From an uncultured Dialister sp. (GTDB lineage Bacteria; Bacillota; Negativicutes; Veillonellales; Dialisteraceae): DNA of 21,094 bases. Shown piece by piece: positions 13,243-19,560 of this stretch; positions within the stretch are counted from its first letter, which is position 1; the number at the start of each line of letters is the position of its first letter. The translations under genes and the position numbers were made by a program. The stretch is from contig OMVW01000026.1 in assembly GCA_900314595.1 (NCBI GenBank), positions 1-21,094 on the forward strand, given 5' to 3'. The notes beneath the pieces were generated by a model that saw nothing but the letters and a program-made list of their open reading frames with translations, searched no databases and was not told the DNA's origin.

Positions 13243-14658
13243 ATGGAATACGGAATTTTTTCAATCATACCTCCGGTACTGACCATCGTACTGGCCCTGG
13301 TTTTAAAGAATGTATATGTGGCGCTGCTCAGCGGTATTTTCCTTGCTTCTCTCACGCTGGCCGGCGGAAATATCATCGTTGGACTCAACAGTTCTTTTTA
13401 CGGAATAGTCAAGACTTTTGCAGGCAGCGGCAATGTAATCGTTATTTTGTCCATCCTGATGATCGGAGCATTTATCCATCTGATTGAACGGTCCGGCGGG
13501 GTCAAAGGGTTTATGGAAATGATGGTGGAAAAAAGGTCCATTATCAGCTCTAAAAAAACAGCCGCTTTCTTTACCTGGCTCCTGGGCATCATTGTTTTCA
13601 CTTCGGGGTCTCTGAGCTGCATGCTGACCGGTTCTGTGGCAAGGCCTTTGAATGACAGTATGAAAGTTTCCCATGAAAAGGCAGCTTTCCTGGTCCATAC
13701 CACTTCCACCCCCTGGTGCGTACTGCTCCCCCTTTCCGGCTGGCTGGCAGCCATGGTAGGCTACCTGACTTCCGGCGGAGTGAATGAGGCAGATGCCATC
13801 AATACGCTCCTCGCATCCATTCCGCTTAACTTCTACTGCATCATTGCCGTAGTTTTCGCCCTGCTCTCCACTTTCCTGCCTCTTGACTTCGGTCCCATGA
13901 GACAGGCCGAAAAGCGGGCAGATACGACGGGCGAACTGGACGACCCGGAAACGTCTTCTGCTTCCCGCAAGTCCAAAGTCGGAGATATTCCTGATATGAA
14001 GCCTCATGCCATCAATATGTTCCTTCCTATTCTGATCATGGTCGGTACAATCCTCGTCGTACTCATCGTTACAGGTAAAGGAAATCCCACCAGAGGTTCC
14101 GGTATGCAGGCTCTTCTCTGGGGCTGCAGCATTTCCCTTCTCTCCATCTGCTTCATGTGCCTTGTGGAAAGAGTCTTCACTCTGGAAGAACTGACCAGTG
14201 AAGTACTGGATGGTATGAAAGGCATGCTTCCTATCGCTATCGTGCTGACCCTCGCATTTACCATGGGTACCCTGGTCAAAGGACTGGATACGGGCCACTA
14301 CCTTTCCAGCCTCTTTGCCGGATTCCTCACACCTGCCCTCCTTCCGGCACTGACTTTCATCATGGCTATGCTTCTTTCCTTCGCTACCGGCACATCCATG
14401 GGCACCATGGCCATCATGGCCGTCCTTGCCCTGCCTATGGCCATCAATATGGACGTCAATATCCCCCTCACCGCCGGTGCCCTCTTTGGCGGATCCATTT
14501 TCGGCGACCATGCATCCCCGGTTTCTGATACAACCATCATGTCCTGCGCTTCCACAGGCTGCGATATTATGGACCATATCAAGACCCAGATGCCCTACGT
14601 CCTCTGCTTTGCCGGTATTTCACTGGTTCTTTATATCATTCTTGGATTTATCATGTGA
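13243..14658 (+). CDS. NhaC-family Na+/H+ antiporter-like transporter (first)
   Basis: This 471-residue membrane protein has about eleven hydrophobic segments. It matches the NhaC/ion-transporter superfamily. The signature ATGTSMGTMAIM is near residue 382 and FGDHASPVSDTTIM near residue 420, in the C-terminal half. A related stretch (TSTPWCVLLPLSGW) is in the first half, consistent with two inverted halves. NhaC-type proteins exchange Na+ for H+ or for organic anions or amino acids. The pairing with a deacylase suggests uptake of an N-acyl or D-amino-acid compound (inference). AGGGGAA sits about 6 bases before the ATG. A hydrophilic loop of about 30 residues follows near residue 220. A strong terminator follows the gene. 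Confidence 0.88.
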   Translation: MEYGIFSIIPPVLTIVLALVLKNVYVALLSGIFLASLTLAGGNIIVGLNSSFYGIVKTFAGSGNVIVILSILMIGAFIHLIERSGGVKGFMEMMVEKRSIISSKKTAAFFTWLLGIIVFTSGSLSCMLTGSVARPLNDSMKVSHEKAAFLVHTTSTPWCVLLPLSGWLAAMVGYLTSGGVNEADAINTLLASIPLNFYCIIAVVFALLSTFLPLDFGPMRQAEKRADTTGELDDPETSSASRKSKVGDIPDMKPHAINMFLPILIMVGTILVVLIVTGKGNPTRGSGMQALLWGCSISLLSICFMCLVERVFTLEELTSEVLDGMKGMLPIAIVLTLAFTMGTLVKGLDTGHYLSSLFAGFLTPALLPALTFIMAMLLSFATGTSMGTMAIMAVLALPMAINMDVNIPLTAGALFGGSIFGDHASPVSDTTIMSCASTGCDIMDHIKTQMPYVLCFAGISLVLYIILGFIM

Positions 14659-14719
14659 TCAGGTGTATTCCTGATCATCAGGCTCTTTCCCCTGTCAATC
14701 AGGGGGAGGAGCCTTTTTT
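14657..14719 (+). terminator. Tandem hairpins ending the amidohydrolase/transporter operon
   Basis: GATCAGG/CCTGATC (14657-14676) overlaps the stop codon. It is followed by AGGCTC (14680-14685) pairing with GAGCCT (14709-14714), with an inner CCCCTG/CAGGGG, and a six-T tail. Confidence 0.9.
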
Positions 14720-14731
14720 GATCCCTGTTTC

Positions 14732-14747
14732 CAGAGGACAGCCTCTG
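14732..14747. promoter_or_regulatory. Inverted repeat in the -35 region of the Sel1 gene
   Basis: CAGAGG-acag-CCTCTG is a perfect 6-bp inverted repeat that ends 15 bases before the -10. Its position fits a repressor site; no regulator is identified. Confidence 0.4.
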
Positions 14748-14758
14748 TCACATAAAAA

Positions 14759-14767
14759 TGATATACT
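14759..14767 (+). promoter_or_regulatory. Extended -10 promoter of the Sel1-repeat gene
   Basis: TGATATACT: TG at 14759-14760 and TATACT at 14762-14767. The start codon is 22 bases downstream. Confidence 0.65.
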
Positions 14768-14789
14768 TCCGTTAAAGGAGATGATATCC

Positions 14790-16115
14790 ATGGAAGAAAT
14801 ACCGGTGAAGAAAGAATTGACGGAGGAGGAAAAAATTTCTCTTCTTCGTAATTTTGAGCGAGAGGGCGGGGAAAGCGGTGCCAGTGAGGAAAAATTGAAG
14901 GAAATACGGCCCGTCATTGATGAACTTTGCGAAAAAGATGTGGAAGAAGCCCTCCGCCTGAAAGGGTACGCCTGCTATGGAGGCTCCAGGCTTTATCCCT
15001 GCGACTGGGAAATGGCCCGGCAGATTTTTGAAAAACTCTGCTCCATTTCCGATGACCCCTGCTATGCCAATACCCTGGGCTACATCTATTATTATGGACG
15101 AACCACCAAAGGAGTCCCGGACTATGAAAAAGCCCTCCACTGTTTCTACTTCGGAGCCCTTCAGGGTCACCCCGAAAGCATTTACAAGCTGGGGGATATG
15201 TATTTCAATGGATACGGAGTAGAGAAGCGTCCGGAACTGGCAAGGACTCTTTATCAAAGAATCTATGATCAAACGAAAAAGCAGTTTCCGGAATGGCCGG
15301 ATGTGAACTTTGCCGATGCAGCCCTCCGCATGGCAAAGATATATGACACCTGTTATCATTTACAGGAAATCAGTTACCAGTATTATCTCGAAGCAGACTA
15401 TGCAGCAAGGAAGCGTGCAGCAGCCAGCGATTTCTTTGGCAATCAGGAAGTGGCAAAGACCGCAGCCATGGCCAGAGCGGAAGCCAGGGAAAAGCTGGCG
15501 AAGGATTTCTTTGTTTCTTCCATTCTCATGGATGACCTGGACGGTCTGGAAACGCTTTTCTGGGACATGATGGATGATCGGTATCCATTGATGATTACGG
15601 TTCACAGAAAGAAAAAGCGCATTTCCCTTTCCATCAGCCGCCTTGATCCGGATTTCGGAAAAATCGTCCCCTACCTGTACACAGAACCCCGCTTTGACTA
15701 CTGCAGTCTTGTAAAAGCAGTTACCCTTCATCAATTTCACGGAAAAATTTCCGGTAAAAAGGATCCCCTGATTTTTGACCGGTTTGAATGGGATTTTGAT
15801 AAATACAGGTTGAATTTCTATTGGCACAATAAAAAAGCCGGCTGGCTCAGTCTACGCTCAGGACAGTTTGACTGCCCGAAGAAAAAAGAAGGCGGCCCCC
15901 TCCGCCATCTGGCCCGTATCACTTTCCAGCCCGGAGGAAAGCTTTATGATTACCTCTGTGAAATAGAAGACGTAAATGCCGGTGATACAGTCATCGTCAT
16001 GGGTTATGACGGAGAAACGCCGGTAACCGTGGTGAAGACCTTCGACTGCCATGAATCGGAGCTGCCCATTGCGATTGAAAGGTATAAGAAAGTCATACGA
16101 AAAGTGAGTGATTAG
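14790..16115 (+). CDS. Sel1-repeat protein with an unassigned C-terminal half
   Basis: This 441-residue protein is predicted soluble, with no signal peptide or membrane segment. I start at ATG 14790 because AAAGGAG lies 9 bases upstream; longer frames would start inside the preceding terminator region. Residues 50-160 hold two to three Sel1-like (TPR-type) repeats: YANTLGYIYYYG, DYEKALHCFYFGALQGHPES, IYKLGDMYFNGYGVEKRPE. Residues 190-250 are helical. Residues 260-441 look strand-rich with no family I know; the last 60 residues (LYDYLCEIEDVNAGDTVIV, then VVKTFDCHESELP) recall a small beta module with a G-D-x-V-x-V motif. Sel1 proteins usually mediate protein contacts. Its TAG stop codon lies inside heptamer array G. 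Confidence 0.82.
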   Translation: MEEIPVKKELTEEEKISLLRNFEREGGESGASEEKLKEIRPVIDELCEKDVEEALRLKGYACYGGSRLYPCDWEMARQIFEKLCSISDDPCYANTLGYIYYYGRTTKGVPDYEKALHCFYFGALQGHPESIYKLGDMYFNGYGVEKRPELARTLYQRIYDQTKKQFPEWPDVNFADAALRMAKIYDTCYHLQEISYQYYLEADYAARKRAAASDFFGNQEVAKTAAMARAEAREKLAKDFFVSSILMDDLDGLETLFWDMMDDRYPLMITVHRKKKRISLSISRLDPDFGKIVPYLYTEPRFDYCSLVKAVTLHQFHGKISGKKDPLIFDRFEWDFDKYRLNFYWHNKKAGWLSLRSGQFDCPKKKEGGPLRHLARITFQPGGKLYDYLCEIEDVNAGDTVIVMGYDGETPVTVVKTFDCHESELPIAIERYKKVIRKVSD

Positions 16116-16137
16116 CAGTTAGTTTTTAGTGCTTAGT
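16110..16137 (+). repeat. Heptamer array G (nnTTAGT type)
   Basis: Four units: GATTAGC, AGTTAGT, TTTTAGT, GCTTAGT. The first unit contains the Sel1 gene's stop codon. Confidence 0.8.
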
Positions 16138-16157
16138 GATTTGGATTTCACTCAGTT

Positions 16158-16187
16158 AAACCCCCGGCCGGTACCGGCCGGGGGTTT
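16158..16187. terminator. Perfect 30-bp palindrome, terminator of the Sel1 gene
   Basis: The 15 bases from 16158 (AAACCCCCGGCCGGT) are followed immediately by their exact reverse complement, with no spacer, then TATTTT. As RNA it would form a very stable stem with a minimal loop, and it can work in both directions. Confidence 0.85.
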
Positions 16188-16347
16188 TATTTTCCAGAAG
16201 AGAACGCTGCGCTCCCTGCTTTACGCGCGGGGCCGGGAATACACTTTGCCCCTCGTGCGGGGATGCCCGTTCACGTATGGCCGGGAATACAGGTACAGGC
16301 CGTTCATGTAGAGCCATCGACTGTGTACAACCCTTAATAGCACAATT

Positions 16348-16405
16348 GCGGGCCAGAGGCCCGTGCGCGGAGCGCACTATATAAATTGGTTTTCCGCAGG
16401 AAAAC
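16348..16405. repeat. String of triloop hairpins
   Basis: GGGCC-aga-GGCCC, then GTGCGC-gga-GCGCAC, then after a TATATAAAT spacer GGTTTTCC-gca-GGAAAACC. Like the string at 9306-9430 it follows a CACAATTG word. Confidence 0.7.
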
Positions 16406-16455
16406 CATATCCTTCCCTTTCCCCTTACCTCTTTCCCCTGTTTTTATTTCCATAT

Positions 16456-16485
16456 AAAAAAGCGACGCCCATCCATTTGCGCCGC
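16456..16485 (-). terminator. Terminator of the two-gene minus-strand unit
   Basis: On the minus strand GCGGCGC pairs with GCGTCGC (one G-U) around a 10-base loop, followed by TTTTTT. Heptamer array H separates it from the stop codon. Confidence 0.85.
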
Positions 16486-16489
16486 ACCT

Positions 16490-16568
16490 TCACTTACCAC
16501 TTACCACTTATCACTTATCACTTATCACTTATCACTTATCACTTTTCACTTCTAACCACTAATCACTC
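16490..16568 (-). repeat. Heptamer array H (TCACTTA, about 11 units)
   Basis: On the plus strand the units are TCACTTA, CCACTTA, CCACTTA, four exact TCACTTA, TCACTTT, TCACTTC, one extra base, then ACCACTA and ATCACTC. Read in the direction of the adjacent minus-strand gene it is TAAGTGA-type and starts at that gene's stop codon (16563-16565), where it reads GAGTGATTAGTGG, much like array G. Confidence 0.9.
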
Positions 16569-16841
16569 ATCGTCCTTCTGTTCCCACAGGTACCGGTTGT
16601 ATTTCTCCTGATAAAATTCCGCCGATTTCTTCCGGATCCAGTTGTCCCGGTCTTCGCAGATGGCCAGCATTTCATCCACCAGGTCTTCGGCCCGCTGCTC
16701 TCCTGTGTGGCGGAGGTAGCCGATCATGCGGTTGATGGCTTTTTCGCCGGAGAGCTGCTCAGCCATGAGGAGGCCCAGTTCCGCCGGAAAGCCTCTTTCT
16801 TCTACGAGGCGGATCAATTCTTCTTTTGCTTCATCTACCAT
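16563..16841 (-). CDS. Small helical protein of unknown function
   Basis: I do not recognise this 92-residue protein. It is charged, soluble and predicted almost wholly helical (EAKEELIRLVEERGFPAEL, AEQLSGEKAINRMIGYLRH, RAEDLVDEMLAICEDRDNW, KKSAEFYQEKYNRYLWEQ), with no membrane segment or signal. GAGGA precedes its ATG. It follows the larger unknown gene after 24 bases on the same strand, so the two are co-transcribed and may act together. Its stop codon lies within heptamer array H. Confidence 0.78.
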   Translation of the reverse strand: MVDEAKEELIRLVEERGFPAELGLLMAEQLSGEKAINRMIGYLRHTGEQRAEDLVDEMLAICEDRDNWIRKKSAEFYQEKYNRYLWEQKDDE

Positions 16842-16865
16842 GAGTTCCTCTATTTTTATACATTA

Positions 16866-17918
16866 TTAAAAGGGAAAGATGCCGAAAAGTTTTTTCTTTT
16901 TGATCTCCGGGACTTCCGGGATGATGGCCGTACCCGGTACTCTGTCGAAGCGGGGGAAATGGATTTCCTGTCTTTCCGGGATAAGGCCGTGGGAAATGAG
17001 GATCCCGTCTCTTTCCCGTATTTCCTGTATCTCCCTGAAATCTTCAAAACTCTTGAAAAGGGAGGCCAGCTCCCGGGCCTTGTCTTTTTCTCCCCGGGAA
17101 AGGAAATAGATTTCCTCGTTCCGCAAACGATGGAAAAGATTCATGAGCACTCTGGCCCCCTGCCAGAGGACCATGGGCTTCATGGGAATCATCCAGTCAT
17201 TGATTTTTTCCTTTGCCAGCGAAAGGCCCTGGGGAAAATGAGTGCGGGTGAGGGTCAGGGCATAGTCGATGTCCTTTTCTTTCTCTCTTTTTTCTTCCCT
17301 CATGGAATCTTCATAGGAAAGAAGGAGGTCCGCCCCCGGAATCGTTTCCTTCTCTTTTTCTGCCAGCGAAGAAATAAGGGCCGTCCACTTTTCTTTTCCC
17401 GCCCGCTCTTTTACCTTGCAGGCGGCTTTGCCGATATTTTCGAGAAGGTCCCGTTCGCACATTTCCACATGGGAATAATCGTACGTCCCGGCCAGTCCCG
17501 CACTTCTCCTGTCTTCATTGAAGAGGGCCGCTGTGGCAATGGGGTCGATTTTTCCGTAATCTTCGCAGATTTTCAGGAAAAGGGGCAGCGGGTCCTCATA
17601 AGCGCCGTAGTACAGGCAGTTCACCGCCAGGACGATGGAGGAAAGGCAGGGGAAATTGATGGAACCTGCCGGTTTTCCGGAGATAATATCGTCGATATAT
17701 CCATAAGCTTCTTTCTTCGTCAGAAGGGGCAGCCAGAAAAATTCCGCACTGCTCCGCCGCCGGCTGTGGGTGAGGTCGTACTCCGCATCCAGCAGGCGGT
17801 TCCGCTCTTTTTTGTCTTTCGCCTTCTCCAGTTTTTCCTGAAGGGCTGTGGAAATCGCCTCTTTCCCGTCCTTTGTATGAAGGGAAAGGATGTAAAAGGG
17901 ATTATCGGTAAAAAACAT
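16866..17918 (-). CDS. Unknown protein with a degenerate J-domain-like N-terminus
   Basis: This 350-residue soluble protein is of uncertain family. The N-terminus FTDNPFYILSLHT, followed by a charged helix and DLTHSRRRSSAEFFWLP (about residues 48-64), recalls the NPFRVLGL...LTDPRRR..AELFWLP pattern of proteins with a shortened DnaJ-like domain. The J-domain HPD motif is absent. The rest is helical and strongly charged (KEKWTALISSLAEKEKE, SMREEKREKEKDIDY). The tail after residue 315 is Pro-rich and ends in KKKKLFGIFPF. GGAGG is 5 bases before the ATG, and TATAAT lies 30 bases upstream. It forms a two-gene unit with the small helical protein. Confidence 0.8.
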   Translation of the reverse strand: MFFTDNPFYILSLHTKDGKEAISTALQEKLEKAKDKKERNRLLDAEYDLTHSRRRSSAEFFWLPLLTKKEAYGYIDDIISGKPAGSINFPCLSSIVLAVNCLYYGAYEDPLPLFLKICEDYGKIDPIATAALFNEDRRSAGLAGTYDYSHVEMCERDLLENIGKAACKVKERAGKEKWTALISSLAEKEKETIPGADLLLSYEDSMREEKREKEKDIDYALTLTRTHFPQGLSLAKEKINDWMIPMKPMVLWQGARVLMNLFHRLRNEEIYFLSRGEKDKARELASLFKSFEDFREIQEIRERDGILISHGLIPERQEIHFPRFDRVPGTAIIPEVPEIKKKKLFGIFPF

Positions 17919-17947
17919 GGCTGCCTCCTTTCTTTAATACTATTCTC

Positions 17948-17953
17948 ATTATA
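17948..17953 (-). promoter_or_regulatory. -10 element of the two-gene unknown unit
   Basis: A perfect TATAAT on the minus strand, 30 bases upstream of the start codon. No convincing -35 is at the right distance. Confidence 0.5.
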
Positions 17954-18180
17954 TCCTATTTCCACAGGCCTTGCCTCATGAAATCCAACTTTTTAACTTT
18001 TTCAAGTGGTAAAGAAACTTTTTCAAAAATTTTTAAAAATAAAATCCTCTTTTTGTACTATACAGGTAGAGCCAGGGAAATTGCCATTGAGAAATCCTTC
18101 AGGAACTGCCCGGCGCGCCAAAAATTAAGGGCAGCGGAAGGATGTATCAAATATTTTCCCCGGTTCCTGCCGCGGTAAAC

Positions 18181-18371
18181 AAAAATAAAAATCCCCCGAT
18201 TCCGGATTCGAGCTGAATTTCACCACACCTTCACGACATGAAAAACTGACCGGCCTGCTGTCCATACGTTCGCTCCGTCCCTGCACATCCAGGCCAAAGT
18301 CCCTGCAGCCGATTGACTTTTGTGGTACGAAAAATCACCCCGAATCAAAAAATCGGGGGATTTTTATTTTT
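18181..18371. ncRNA. Nested inverted-repeat element, candidate structured RNA or small mobile element
   Basis: The outer 21 bases at each end (18181-18201 and 18351-18371) are perfect reverse complements with the core ATCCCCCGATT. Inside, successive stems stay in register: GATTCG (18205-18210) with CGAATC (18341-18346), ACCACA (18222-18227) with TGTGGT (18321-18326), GGCCTG (18252-18257) with CAGGCC (18290-18295). The ends are T-rich on either strand, so the outer stem could terminate transcription in both directions and the strand of any RNA is undecided. No target-site duplication is obvious. GTCCCTGC is repeated at 18277 and 18299. Confidence 0.55.
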
Positions 18372-18530
18372 TTGAGTCATCTCCCAGCTTTATGGATAGA
18401 GTCAGGACCGGCTTTCATGAATCACCCTCACCCTGAAACGCCCTTTGGAAGACACTTCCGGAAGCATGGGAAAAAGGTTCTCTATTTTGATGTACTCTCC
18501 TGAAAATCACTTTTAAATTTCCATCATCCG

Positions 18531-18539
18531 TGATATAGT
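18531..18539 (+). promoter_or_regulatory. Extended -10 promoter of the TSUP gene
   Basis: TGATATAGT: TG at 18531-18532, TATAGT at 18534-18539. Transcription would start only about 10 bases before the ATG. Confidence 0.55.
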
Positions 18540-18557
18540 TAGGTATATTTTTGTAAA

Positions 18558-19337
18558 ATGAAGGAGGAAATTCCTACGGAAACCATACTCCAATACTTTC
18601 TCATCTGCCCTCTCGTCATGATTGCGGGCTTCGTTGATGCCATTGCCGGCGGCGGCGGACTGATTTCCCTTCCGGCCTACCTGATTGCGGGCCTGCCCGT
18701 TCACAATGCCATTGCCACGAACAAGATGAGCTCCACCATGGGGACTGTCCTGGCCACTTTCAAATTTGCCAGAAGCGGCTTCATCCCCTGGAAACTGGCA
18801 GGAGTCTGCGTGATTTTTGCTTTTGCGGGATCCTCGCTGGGCGCAAAACTGGCTCTCCTCATGGATTCCCATCTTTTCCTCCTTTTCATGCTGGTGGTAC
18901 TCCCGCTGACAGCCATTTATGTGACCCGCGGAAAAGCCCTTGTTTCTGAAAAGGAACCCTATCCTTATAAAAAGACAGCCGTTCTTTCCATTCTCATGGC
19001 TCTCTGCATCGGTGTGTATGACGGATTCTACGGACCCGGCACAGGCACATTCCTGCTGCTTCTTTTAACCGGTGTAGCCCATCTTTCTCTCAAAGAAGCC
19101 AATGGGGTCACAAAAGTCATCAATTCCACCACCAATATCGCCGCGCTCTGCGTTTTCCTCCTGAACGGCAAAGTCCTCTTCCCCCTGGGCCCCATCGCAG
19201 GCTGCTTCGGCATGCTGGGCAACTACCTGGGCGCCCTGTACTTTTCGAAATCGGGCGCTAAAAACGTAAAGCCCGTCATCATCGTGGTGCTTTCCATATT
19301 CTTTATCAAAGTCATATATGAACTGTTCTTTAAATAA
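18558..19337 (+). CDS. TSUP/TauE-SafE family membrane exporter
   Basis: This 259-residue protein has about eight hydrophobic segments in two similar halves, each opened by the TSUP motif: GFVDAIAGGGGLISLPAYL near residue 24 and YDGFYGPGTGTFLLLLL in the second half. A TNKMSST segment follows the first and VTKVINSTTNIAAL the second. The family exports sulfite, sulfonates or other sulfur-containing organic anions; the substrate here is unknown, though the window also contains methionine genes. The start is odd. The only in-frame ATG near the front has no ribosome site upstream, while AGGAGG lies just inside the gene with no standard start codon at the right distance after it. A terminator follows 45 bases after the stop. 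Confidence 0.88.
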   Translation: MKEEIPTETILQYFLICPLVMIAGFVDAIAGGGGLISLPAYLIAGLPVHNAIATNKMSSTMGTVLATFKFARSGFIPWKLAGVCVIFAFAGSSLGAKLALLMDSHLFLLFMLVVLPLTAIYVTRGKALVSEKEPYPYKKTAVLSILMALCIGVYDGFYGPGTGTFLLLLLTGVAHLSLKEANGVTKVINSTTNIAALCVFLLNGKVLFPLGPIAGCFGMLGNYLGALYFSKSGAKNVKPVIIVVLSIFFIKVIYELFFK

Positions 19338-19346
19338 GAGAAGAGC

Positions 19347-19374
19347 AGTTAGTGCTTAGTTTTTAGTAATCAGT
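19347..19374 (+). repeat. Heptamer array I (nnTTAGT type)
   Basis: Four units: AGTTAGT, GCTTAGT, TTTTAGT, AATCAGT. It lies 10 bases after the TSUP stop codon and just before its terminator. It uses the same three units as array G in a different order. Confidence 0.8.
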
Positions 19375-19381
19375 CAAGACG

Positions 19382-19415
19382 GCCCGCATGATAATTTAGA
19401 ACGCGGGCTATTTTA
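19382..19415 (+). terminator. Terminator after the TSUP gene
   Basis: GCCCGC (19382-19387) pairs with GCGGGC (19403-19408), followed by TATTTTATA. The loop is 15 bases and the T tail is broken by A, so it is moderate in strength. Confidence 0.7.
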
Positions 19416-19417
19416 TA

Positions 19418-19426
19418 TGATATACT
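19418..19426 (+). promoter_or_regulatory. Extended -10 promoter of the second NhaC-family gene
   Basis: TGATATACT: TG at 19418-19419, TATACT at 19421-19426. It implies a leader of about 130 bases that includes the element remnant. Confidence 0.6.
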
Positions 19427-19469
19427 TAATCTGGTTATATTCCCGCCTGGGCAAAATCCCCCTATATAC

Positions 19470-19525
19470 TCGTCGCTGTATCAGCAGCGACACCTTCCCG
19501 CAATCCGCAATCCGATTTCTCCCAA
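19470..19525. repeat. Probable remnant of the dispersed element in the NhaC leader
   Basis: The order matches copies 1 and 2 as read from the hairpin end: ACTCGT, a 7-bp hairpin (GTCGCTG/CAGCGAC), then ACACCTTCCCG, then heptamers (CCGCAAT, CCGCAAT, CCGATTT). The hairpin end of copy 2, read on its minus strand, has ATCAGCGGCACACCTTCCCG; here it is ATCAGCAGCGACACCTTCCCG-like. The far half of the element is missing. Confidence 0.55.
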
Positions 19526-19560
19526 TTGACTCCATCCATTCCACGAAATATGAGGCAAAC

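Larger units (their letters stand above)
16116..16562. other. Repeat-rich gap between converging genes
   Basis: There is no credible gene. It contains a perfect palindromic terminator (16158-16187), two copies of GGCCGGGAATACA (near 16231 and 16279) in a GC-rich degenerate repeat, a hairpin string (16348-16405), a minus-strand terminator (16456-16485) and heptamer array H (16490-16568). Confidence 0.65.
17919..18557. other. Large intergenic region with a 191-nt structured element
   Basis: There is no credible gene in these 639 bases. The left part holds the minus-strand promoter. 17978-18180 is AT-rich and then unremarkable. The nested inverted-repeat element occupies 18181-18371. 18372-18530 shows nothing clear, and the right end holds the TSUP promoter. 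Confidence 0.65.

Noticed and set aside
13303..14577. 424-codon minus-strand open frame opposite the first NhaC gene
   Set aside because: A His/Gly/Asp/Gln-rich composition is the usual shadow of a hydrophobic membrane-protein gene; no ribosome site.
16490..16568. CRISPR-like array
   Set aside because: The repeat unit is 7 bases with no spacers; the 62-bp array at 4097-4468 likewise has no unique spacers and no cas genes nearby.
16707..17981. 424-codon plus-strand open frame opposite the two unknown genes
   Set aside because: It is Phe-rich, lacks a ribosome site, and runs across two minus-strand genes that each have a good ribosome site; it is their shadow.
17978..18178. 66-codon plus-strand open frame in the large gap
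   Set aside because: No ribosome site, AT-rich and low-complexity start, no protein features.
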